From the NCBI GenBank assembly GCA_902784865.1, contig CACZWL010000008.1, positions 1 through 64,000 on the forward strand: DNA of 64,000 bases, written 5' to 3'. Under the pieces are notes generated by a model. It was not told where the DNA came from, did no database searches, and worked only from the letters and a program-made list of their open reading frames with translations. Numbering within the stretch: the first letter of the stretch is position 1; each line of letters begins with the position of its first letter. Below are positions 57,901-64,000 of this stretch, piece by piece. Made by a program: the position numbers and the translations under genes. Source of the DNA: an uncultured Bacteroidota bacterium (GTDB taxonomy: Bacteria > Bacteroidota > Bacteroidia > Bacteroidales > P3).

Positions 57901-58978
57901 CCACGCCGCCCACGCCGGGGTTGAGCGACCCCGTGGCGAAGTAGCCGTCGTACAGGCTACCCCAGCCCCAGTTGAAGTGGAAGAGCCCGTTGTTGTCGTA
58001 GCCGTCGCAGATGAAGGCGTGGCCGCCGCCGGCTCCGCGGCCCGAGTGCAGCAACGGGTGGCCAGCGTCAAGCTCGCCCATCAGGATGGCGTCCCATTCG
58101 GCGGTCGAGTAGTCGAGGCGCCACACGGTGCTAAGCCTCGGACTGTATTTGAAGTGCTCCACCAGCGCTGTCTGCGCCGACTTCTCGATGGTGCCGGAAC
58201 TGTTGTAGGTGCTGGCGCCGCTGCTGTTGGCTCCGTAGCCCATCTCCACTGCCACGCCGATGTGGTACATCAGCAGCGACACTGCGTCGGCCTCGGCGCT
58301 TGTCGAGTTGGTCCCCAATGCCGTAGGCATCAGGCTCCAGGGGTATAGCGTGTCGAAGTCGGCCGACAGCACGCCCGTCGAGTGGTTGTAGCTGTGGCTG
58401 CCGTAGCCGCGTTGCGGGTGCTCCCAGAACTTCATCACCTGAGCTGTGGCCGTGGCCACACAGCCCGTCGGCGCACGTCCGCTGCCCATGGTGGGGCACA
58501 GCTTGTTGTAGTATCCGCCTTGGTTCCAGGTGGTCGTAATGAGCGGACTGACAGCCGTCTCGTATCTCGGTTGCCACACGATGTCGCCCGTCAGCGCGTC
58601 CCAGTCGGGGTGCGCGGCCTCGGTCGTCGGGTGCTCTTTGTAGTAGCGGATTTCATTCTCGTACTCCACCAGCCATGCGTCCACGTGCTCGGGTATCCCT
58701 TCGGGCACAAAGCGGCTCGTCAGCGAGTAGCCCAATATCGGCTGTACGCAGTCGTCGGCCGCGACCAGCACAAAGCCGCCGTTGGCAAGGCTGAACGTAT
58801 AGAACTCCCTGTAGGGGGTCGCTGCCGTCAGGTCGGTCAGTTCGACGGCTTGGCCGCCGTTCATCAGCTGCAGGAAGGCAGCACCTGCCGACCGGGCATG
58901 CGCGGCATCCACCGGTTTGGCCTGTAGGTTGCCGCACAGCAGCAACAGGCAGAAAATCAGCAGTGTCGTCTTTTTCAT
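54902..58978 (-). CDS. T9SS-exported C10 (streptopain-like) cysteine peptidase
   Basis: 1358 residues. Signal peptide 1-20; a Spi-like propeptide (about 21-130); the C10 domain (about 140-380) with the catalytic Cys173 in APTGCVATATAQ and His320 in GGHAFICDGYDNNGLFHFNW, and Trp337 nearby. Then a Bacterial_repeat-type unit, two related modules of about 165 residues beginning STLPYTTGFE, three 69-residue beta repeats, a fibronectin type III domain (APTGLTASNIATTEATLAWT) and a T9SS type A sorting domain at the C-terminus (LRLYPNPASSTVTIDGLEG ... RKLIV). The protein should be exported and anchored at the surface. ATG at 58978. Confidence 0.92.
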   Translation of the reverse strand: MKKTTLLIFCLLLLCGNLQAKPVDAAHARSAGAAFLQLMNGGQAVELTDLTAATPYREFYTFSLANGGFVLVAADDCVQPILGYSLTSRFVPEGIPEHVDAWLVEYENEIRYYKEHPTTEAAHPDWDALTGDIVWQPRYETAVSPLITTTWNQGGYYNKLCPTMGSGRAPTGCVATATAQVMKFWEHPQRGYGSHSYNHSTGVLSADFDTLYPWSLMPTALGTNSTSAEADAVSLLMYHIGVAVEMGYGANSSGASTYNSSGTIEKSAQTALVEHFKYSPRLSTVWRLDYSTAEWDAILMGELDAGHPLLHSGRGAGGGHAFICDGYDNNGLFHFNWGWGSLYDGYFATGSLNPGVGGVGGNGSGTYNQNNAAVIGIVPSTTFGTSGTVTTSVSGGTGCSVSGAGSYAFGDTVEIHAAAPSGYRFSRWSDGSRANPHMLLMTGGNQSFTAHFEAIYGDTLSYCGNQCAYVSSIGNGSTATWGIMLPATAIGTNSQLTAIQLYVNEGATHNYTIYEGSTSNAVASGSVTFTSSDEDTWQTITLSNPVTLSGNQPVWVSFSATANYPVALTHGSGNTNGLLWGSGLNSIYSSGWQRTCMIRAIVNAPIIYDTVSTLPYTTGFEVGQDRGWEFFNGNLNQWVIGNATRNGGSSALYISNDGGTTNAYTNNQTNTSLATRSFNLAAGQYQLTCDWRCKGEGNYDFMRILLCPGNATPDPSQFNTGAQTARTYVPTGWTDITGSLLNGQETWQAGLQRNFQVAAAGVYKIVILWFNDNSQGDNPPAAIDNFTLERIILPVSTLPYTTGFEAADDCDWEYNNGNPNQWAIGNATNNGGSRALYISDNNGSSNTYTNTQTCFSYAMRSFTLAAGQYDLAFDWKCNGEGNYDFLRVFLCPASVAPDGSAFGSTTQDFRTTTPTGWQDLAEGKLNLQTSWQNALYTFQVATAGDYRVVFMWYNDHSDGNNPPAAIDNVQLGVSQPRFTITATSNNTSWGTVTGGGSYIQGATATLTASPATGYHFVSWNDGNTQNPRTVTVTANATFTATFAINTYTVSATSGNNTMGTVSGGGTYNHGSTATLTASPATGYHFVSWNDGNTQNPRTVTVTADATFTATFAINTYAVSVTSSDNTMGTVSGGGTYNHGSTATLTATPATGYHFTGWAITPGYTALLTDNPLSLTVTEALSAIAHFEEDEPLSCNAPTGLTASNIATTEATLAWTAGGTETLWEVDCNGTQVRTASNPYTLTGLTPGTQYTVKVRAVCDQPSDWSATYTFNTLTDVGIEDADGSQLRLYPNPASSTVTIDGLEGAVSIALVDINGRVHSETSTQKSEITIDVAGLARGTYFVRVTGEQVSAIRKLIVR
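55500..56020 (-). repeat. Three 207-bp tandem repeats within the C10 peptidase gene
   Basis: The marker TGGTAGCCCG occurs at 55521, 55728 and 55935, spaced exactly 207 bp (69 codons). The second and third copies are nearly identical in DNA; the first is more divergent at its 5' side. Each codes for a GGG-x-Y-x2-GSTATLTA-type beta unit. Confidence 0.9.
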
Positions 58979-59040
58979 TTCTTTATTATTTTATTGATTA
59001 TGTGTAATTTGTGTTCCGTATGGAGGAGTTATACCTGCTG

Positions 59041-59048
59041 CAAATATA
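59041..59048 (-). promoter_or_regulatory. -7 box for the C10 peptidase gene
   Basis: TATATTTG on the minus strand, with GTTG at the -33 position, 62 bp before ATG 58978. Confidence 0.7.
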
Positions 59049-59154
59049 CAAAACTTTTCCGCACATGCAACAAAAAAGGCAACAAAAAATCCCTCTGGCG
59101 CGATAAAGTGGGATTTGCCGCGAATTGGGCGGAAGACCCCTCCAAATCGCGCCT

Positions 59155-59192
59155 GAGTCGAACAATATACGAACAGGATACCTACCAGATGC
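59155..59192 (+). repeat. Dispersed repeat module, copy 4 (degenerate)
   Basis: GAGTCGAAC (59155-59163) and ATACCTACCAGATGCC recall the leader and 11-bp unit of the other copies, with only one complete unit left. It lies between the C10 peptidase promoter and the end of mazG. Confidence 0.6.
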
Positions 59193-59240
59193 CTGGCATT
59201 TCCGGGGCAGGTGTTCTTAATTTAACTTAAATGCGGGGTG

Positions 59241-59903
59241 TCATTCCTGCGAGTGCCGTTCGGCGAAGCGTCGGTTGGCCAGACTGAGGGCGTCGTCGGC
59301 GTTGATGCCGTGGCGGCGACCCCAGTCGACGAGGTCGAACAGCTGCTGTCCGAACTCCTCCTCGCTCATGCCGGTGGGCTCGGCAGTGTTGTCGGTGCTG
59401 CCGTGAACTTTCTCCTGCATGCGGATGGCTTTCACCAGCGTGGGCAGCGACGACGGCACCCCCTCGAGCACGTTGCGCCGCCCTTCGCGCATCTTCAGCT
59501 GCTCCCAGTTCTCGCCGTGGTAGTTCTCGCGGTCGTAGATGAAGGGGTGGCGTGCCACCAGCTTGTCGCTGATGGCGTTGTAGACGTCGGCGGTGCTGAA
59601 GTAGCCCTTGTCTTCGGCCACCTTGCAGTAGAAGAGAATGTGCATGGCCAGGTCGCCCAGTTCCTTTTTGAGGTCGGTGGTGAAAGGCGAAAGGTGAGAG
59701 GCGTTACCGGCCTCGTGCTCGCCTCCGGCCTTTAGCCTTTCTCCTTCCAGGGCGATGATGGCGTCGCTCAACTCGTTGACCTCCTCGATGGTAAGGTAGC
59801 GCAGGCTCTTCAGCGTCTGCGAGCGGTCCCATGGGCACTCTTTCCTAAGGGTGTCCAGTATCTCCGATAGCCGCTGGAAGGCTGCTAGCTCTTCGTTCTT
59901 CAT
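59241..59903 (-). CDS. mazG: Nucleoside triphosphate pyrophosphohydrolase MazG
   Basis: 220 residues from ATG 59903. The magnesium and substrate motifs EEVNELSDAI (about 40-49) and KKELGDLAMHILFYCKVAED (about 77-97) are intact, and CPWDRSQT near residue 23 is the family start. MazG hydrolyses (d)NTPs and lowers (p)ppGpp under stress in some species. About 20 residues between the two motifs (LKAGGEHEAGNASHLSPF) are encoded by 7-bp repeats and look inserted. It follows rel by 5 bp in one operon, which would link it to the stringent response. Confidence 0.93.
   Translation of the reverse strand: MKNEELAAFQRLSEILDTLRKECPWDRSQTLKSLRYLTIEEVNELSDAIIALEGERLKAGGEHEAGNASHLSPFTTDLKKELGDLAMHILFYCKVAEDKGYFSTADVYNAISDKLVARHPFIYDRENYHGENWEQLKMREGRRNVLEGVPSSLPTLVKAIRMQEKVHGSTDNTAEPTGMSEEEFGQQLFDLVDWGRRHGINADDALSLANRRFAERHSQE
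59680..59748. repeat. Heptamer-repeat patches inside mazG
   Basis: GTGAAAG, GCGAAAG, GTGAGAG (59680-59700) and GCCTTTA, GCCTTTC, TCCTTCC (59728-59748) are two 7-bp-period patches, roughly inverted with respect to each other. They flank a 27-bp GC-rich centre, in the mazG reading frame. Confidence 0.75.
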
Positions 59904-59908
59904 AGTCG

Positions 59909-62140
59909 TCAGATTCTGCGGACGTCTTCGATTCCGTTGATGGTGCGTAGCTTGTCGATGAGCCTCGACAGATGGTCGAGGTTGTTGATATACAGCATGA
60001 TGATACCGCGGCCCACCCCTTCGGAGGCCTCCAGGGTGATGGCGCGCATGTTGAGGTCCATCTCGTCCGAGATAAGACGTGTGATGTCCTGCAACAGCCC
60101 TTTGCGGTCGATGGCCGTCAGCGCTATGCCCGTCAGCAGCGACAGTTGCTCGCCGGGGCGCCATTTGGCGCGGACTATGTGGTTCTCGTGGTTGGCCATT
60201 TCGCGCATCGCCTCCTTGCAGTTGGTGCGGTGCACCATGATGCGGCCGTCCTGCACGATGCCCACCACCTGGTCGCCCTGCACGGGCTTGCAGCACGACG
60301 CCATCTCGGTCGGCAGGTGCTCGTAGTCCTTGTCCAGCAGGAACGGCGTCGAGGGCTCCACGTTCTCGGGCAGTGATGCTTTGTTGCCCATGCCCTCAAA
60401 GAGGTTCTTGAATTGGCGGAGGAACAGCAGGTTGGGGGCCGGTCGTGCCTTGCCGAAGCACTCGGCCACCTGGTGTTCGGTGACGGTGCCGACGGCAAGG
60501 GCATACAGCACGTCGATGTCCGAGTGGTTGTCGAGGAAACGCTTCAGCTGGCCCCAGTTCTGCGGCGTATCCTTCAGGTTCAGCTTCTCGTAGTAGCCCC
60601 GCAGGCGGCGGCGGCCCTCCTCGGCGCGCTCCTTCTTGTGGGCGCGGATGAAGTCCTTGATGGCCTCCTTGGCGCGCGGCGTCTGGCACTCGCCGATCCA
60701 TGTCTCGTTGGGCACGGTATTCTCTGTGGTCAGCACCTGTACCTGGTCGCCCGTGTGCAGGCGCTCGCTGCGGCTCACCACGCGGGCGTTCACCTTGGCC
60801 CCGATGCAGTGGTCGCCCAGGTCGGTGTGTATAGCGTAGGCGAAGTCGAGCACCGTGCTCCGGCTGGGCAGGGTGATGGTCTTGCCGTTGGGTGTGAAGA
60901 TGTATATCTCTTTGGTATACAGTGCCTCCTTGAACTCTTCCACCAGGTCCAGGGCGCTCTTGTCGGTCTGCTCCAGCGAGGTGCGTATCTGCTGCAGCCA
61001 CTCCTCCACGGGGTTGCTCTCCACAGCCTCCTCGGGGTGCGCCTCCTTGTACAGGAAGTGCGCTGCCATACCCTTCTCGGCTATGGTGTCCATGCGTTCG
61101 GTGCGTATCTGTATCTCCACCCATCGGCCTATGGGGGTCATTACGGTGGTCTGCAGGCTCTCGTAGCCGTTGTTCTTGGGGTGGGTAATCCAGTCGCGGA
61201 AGCGGTTGGGGTTGGTATTGAACTCGCCCGAGATAAGGGCGTAGACCCTGAAGCATTCCTCTTTCTCCTTCTCCCTCGGCACTCCCTTGATGATGATGCG
61301 CATGGCGTAGAGGTCGTAAATCTCATCGAAGTCTACGTGCTTGTTCTCTATCTTCTTCCAGCAGCTGTAGACCGACTTGACGCGTGTCTTGAGGGTGTAG
61401 TTGTAGCCTTGGGCGTCGAGCATCGCCCGCACGGGCTTGACAAGGCACTCGTCCAGCTGCTCCGTGGTGCCGGCGGTGGCGGCGATTTTAGCAGCTATCT
61501 CGGCATATTTCTCGGGGTTGGTGTACTTCATCACCAGCTCCTCGAGTTCGGTCTTGATGGTGTACAGGCCCAGGCGGTGGGCCAGGGGGACATAAAGATA
61601 GGAGGTCTCGCTGGCGATGATATACTTCTTGGTGTCCTTCATCGACTCGAGGGTGCGCATGTTGTGCAGCCTGTCGCAGAGCTTGAGGAAGATGACGTAG
61701 GCATCGTTGCACATCGAGAGCAGTATCTTGCGGTAGTTTTCCGCCTGCTTGCTTTCGGTCTGCTGCATGATCATGACGTCGTCAATCTTGGTGACGCCGT
61801 CGACAATCTTGGCCACACGGTCGCCGAAGACCATGCGCAGCTCGTCCAGCGTGATGTCGGTGTCCTCCACCACGTCGTGCAGCAGGGCGCAGACCACGGC
61901 AATGGGGCCGAGGCCTACCTCCTTGACGGCGATGAGGGCCACGGCCAGGGGGTGGAAGATGTAGGGTTCGCCGCTCTTGCGACGGGTGCCGGAATGGGCT
62001 TTCTTGGCGATCTGGAAGGCCCGCAGTATGTTCGACTCCTCGTCGGGCGAGAGGGGCTTGATGGACCTGCAGGCGGCTACCAGTTCGTCGTATCGGGCTT
62101 GTATGTCGCGTTCTTCGCGTTCTTCGTCGATTACGTACAT
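59909..62140 (-). CDS. rel: Bifunctional (p)ppGpp synthetase/hydrolase (RelA/SpoT, Rel)
   Basis: 743 residues, the only RSH protein in view. HD hydrolase domain: His63, His88-Asp89 and ED92-93 in LLHDVVEDTDIT, so hydrolysis should work. The RelA_SpoT synthetase domain follows (about 230-350; YDLYAMRIIIKG, then NGYESLQTTV and EIQIRTERMD), then a TGS domain (about 405-465; IFTPNGKTITLPSRSTVLDF), the helical and zinc-finger region with ASCCKPVQGD, and an ACT domain (about 665-743). It makes and degrades (p)ppGpp according to amino-acid supply. mazG is 5 bp downstream. Confidence 0.97.
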   Translation of the reverse strand: MYVIDEEREERDIQARYDELVAACRSIKPLSPDEESNILRAFQIAKKAHSGTRRKSGEPYIFHPLAVALIAVKEVGLGPIAVVCALLHDVVEDTDITLDELRMVFGDRVAKIVDGVTKIDDVMIMQQTESKQAENYRKILLSMCNDAYVIFLKLCDRLHNMRTLESMKDTKKYIIASETSYLYVPLAHRLGLYTIKTELEELVMKYTNPEKYAEIAAKIAATAGTTEQLDECLVKPVRAMLDAQGYNYTLKTRVKSVYSCWKKIENKHVDFDEIYDLYAMRIIIKGVPREKEKEECFRVYALISGEFNTNPNRFRDWITHPKNNGYESLQTTVMTPIGRWVEIQIRTERMDTIAEKGMAAHFLYKEAHPEEAVESNPVEEWLQQIRTSLEQTDKSALDLVEEFKEALYTKEIYIFTPNGKTITLPSRSTVLDFAYAIHTDLGDHCIGAKVNARVVSRSERLHTGDQVQVLTTENTVPNETWIGECQTPRAKEAIKDFIRAHKKERAEEGRRRLRGYYEKLNLKDTPQNWGQLKRFLDNHSDIDVLYALAVGTVTEHQVAECFGKARPAPNLLFLRQFKNLFEGMGNKASLPENVEPSTPFLLDKDYEHLPTEMASCCKPVQGDQVVGIVQDGRIMVHRTNCKEAMREMANHENHIVRAKWRPGEQLSLLTGIALTAIDRKGLLQDITRLISDEMDLNMRAITLEASEGVGRGIIMLYINNLDHLSRLIDKLRTINGIEDVRRI

Positions 62141-62146
62141 GGTTTT

Positions 62147-62875
62147 CTACCAGAAGAATAGCGTCAGGGCCGAGATGGCGGCCACCTCGAGGCTGAGGCC
62201 GATGGTGAGGTAGGTGTCGTTGCCGAGGAACATCAGCCCCATGGAGGCTGATGCCCAGCAGAACTCTGAGTTCCTGGAAGGGCCGGCCAGACGCAGTCCG
62301 ACTTCGCCACCGGCACGGTGGCCGAAGACGGCGCCGCCGTAGAGTTGGAAGTCGAGGCGGCTGTCGCGTCCTGACAGGCGGAGGGCGGGGCCGAGGCTGA
62401 AGTAGTTGCGGCGGTTGCCTCCGAGGGCCGAGCCGTAGAGGCCCCAACGTTCGGGCAGGTAGGTGAAGTTGGCGCCCAGGGCCAGGTCGTTGATGCCGAT
62501 GAGGGTCTCGACCTCGAAGAAGTAGCTGTTGAAGTTGCGTCCCACGTTGTTGAGGTAGTGGTGTTCGGGCATGCGGTAGGTGCCCGAGGGGCGCTGGCGG
62601 TGGTGGCGCGGGCTGGCGGTGGCGCGGCGGTCGTTGCCGCCGATGGCGTTGCCGTCGAGGTCGTAGTAGATGGGGCTGCCGAGCACGTTGGCTTCGCCTT
62701 TGGTCTGACGTGGTTGCGGGCGTGCGCCGATGACGTTGGGTTCGTCGTCGTCATCGTCCTCGTCGACGGCTATGCTGTCGGCGGGGATGGCGCGGCCGGT
62801 GCTGTCGGGCACGACGACCTGGCCCCAAAGGGGGAGCCAGGCCATGGCCAGCAGGAGGGTGAGTATTTTTTTCAT
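62147..62875 (-). CDS. Putative outer-membrane beta-barrel protein
   Basis: 242 residues. Signal peptide 1-19 (WLPLWGQ), then an acidic linker (VDEDDDDDEPN) and, from about residue 108, alternating hydrophobic strands with aromatic ends (SYFFEVETLIGINDLALGAN, then FSLGPALRLSGRDS and LDFQLYGGAVFG), ending in Phe-Phe-Trp. A final aromatic residue on a last strand suits barrel assembly by BamA. No family recognised. It lies 6 bp past the start of rel, upstream on the same strand, and 18 bp downstream of recA. Confidence 0.7.
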   Translation of the reverse strand: MKKILTLLLAMAWLPLWGQVVVPDSTGRAIPADSIAVDEDDDDDEPNVIGARPQPRQTKGEANVLGSPIYYDLDGNAIGGNDRRATASPRHHRQRPSGTYRMPEHHYLNNVGRNFNSYFFEVETLIGINDLALGANFTYLPERWGLYGSALGGNRRNYFSLGPALRLSGRDSRLDFQLYGGAVFGHRAGGEVGLRLAGPSRNSEFCWASASMGLMFLGNDTYLTIGLSLEVAAISALTLFFW

Positions 62876-62893
62876 CGCCTTAGGGTTTGGTGG

Positions 62894-63922
<1,029 letters not shown>

Positions 63923-63977
63923 AATGTTCAATTGTTTAATGTGTTATTATTTTGTCTTGCTTACTGTTCAGAAATTG

Positions 63978-63985
63978 CAAAAGTA
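63978..63985 (-). promoter_or_regulatory. -7 box for recA
   Basis: TACTTTTG on the minus strand, 55 bp before ATG 63922. The -33 position falls beyond the window edge. Confidence 0.7.
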
Positions 63986-64000
63986 CGATTTTTTTTCGAA

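Noticed and set aside
60413..62161. Long plus-strand open frame opposite rel
   Set aside because: Opposite strand of a complete RelA/SpoT gene; composition is that of a mirrored coding sequence and no promoter or domain is visible.

Overview
The window looks like chromosomal DNA of a member of the order Bacteroidales (phylum Bacteroidota). The main evidence is the promoter type. Many genes are preceded by a TAnnTTTG -7 box, several with TTTG 19-20 bp upstream, and Shine-Dalgarno sequences are mostly weak. The gene content agrees: a DUF6266 protein, a type IX secretion (T9SS) sorting domain on a C10 peptidase, many Cys-lipoproteins with Glu/Lys after the Cys, a PyrK/PyrD pair and RhuM-Fic proteins. 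The backbone is GC-rich. Two parS-like sites flank mnmG at 3.4-5.4 kb, which suggests the left end lies in the origin-proximal part of the chromosome.

Layout. 0-9 kb: a lipoprotein gene, a probable 6S-type RNA, a Na/Pi transporter, an RsbW-like ATPase, ybeY-mnmG with parS sites, an rsmA operon and two tRNA-Lys genes. 9-17.7 kb: an AraC regulator, a DUF6266 protein, WbqC and U32 proteins, aroB, a phospholipase-D-like protein, dus, an OsmC protein and cdd. 18-27 kb: an envelope block with ppiD, an M23-like protein, dxr, rseP and an LptF/G permease, followed by a phosphohexomutase. 27-38 kb: lipoproteins, a HigBA toxin-antitoxin pair, recR, a GH3 enzyme, pyrK-pyrD, a BadF-type kinase and metG. 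38-39.9 kb: a Ser-rich secreted protein, a small HExxH membrane protein and a decayed flavodoxin gene.

40-48.8 kb is an accessory island, visibly richer in A/T over about 41.3-46.4 kb. It carries three paralogues of an unrecognised protein family (family A), two intact and one broken copy of a second unrecognised family (family B), a uracil-DNA-glycosylase-like protein, a second phospholipase-D-like nuclease, a KOW-like protein, and a RhuM-Fic / WYL regulator / DEDDh exonuclease operon. Three transcription units in the island share a palindromic operator placed exactly 7 bp before the -7 box. This is the best candidate in the window for an undescribed, co-regulated system.

48.8-64 kb: an aspartate aminotransferase, a GtrA protein and atoD. 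An AAA+ ATPase gene follows, bracketed by a 96-bp repeat of the atoD 3' end. Then come a truncated EcoRI-type DNA methylase, the lysine-fermentation gene kal, a 1358-residue T9SS-exported C10 peptidase, mazG-rel, an outer-membrane-type protein and recA. Two kinds of small repeat run through the whole window: patches with a 7-bp (sometimes 8-11 bp) period, three of them inside aroB, a kinase gene and mazG, and a roughly 65-77 bp module ending in tandem 11-bp units at four sites. No rRNA gene, CRISPR array, transposase or prophage was seen.
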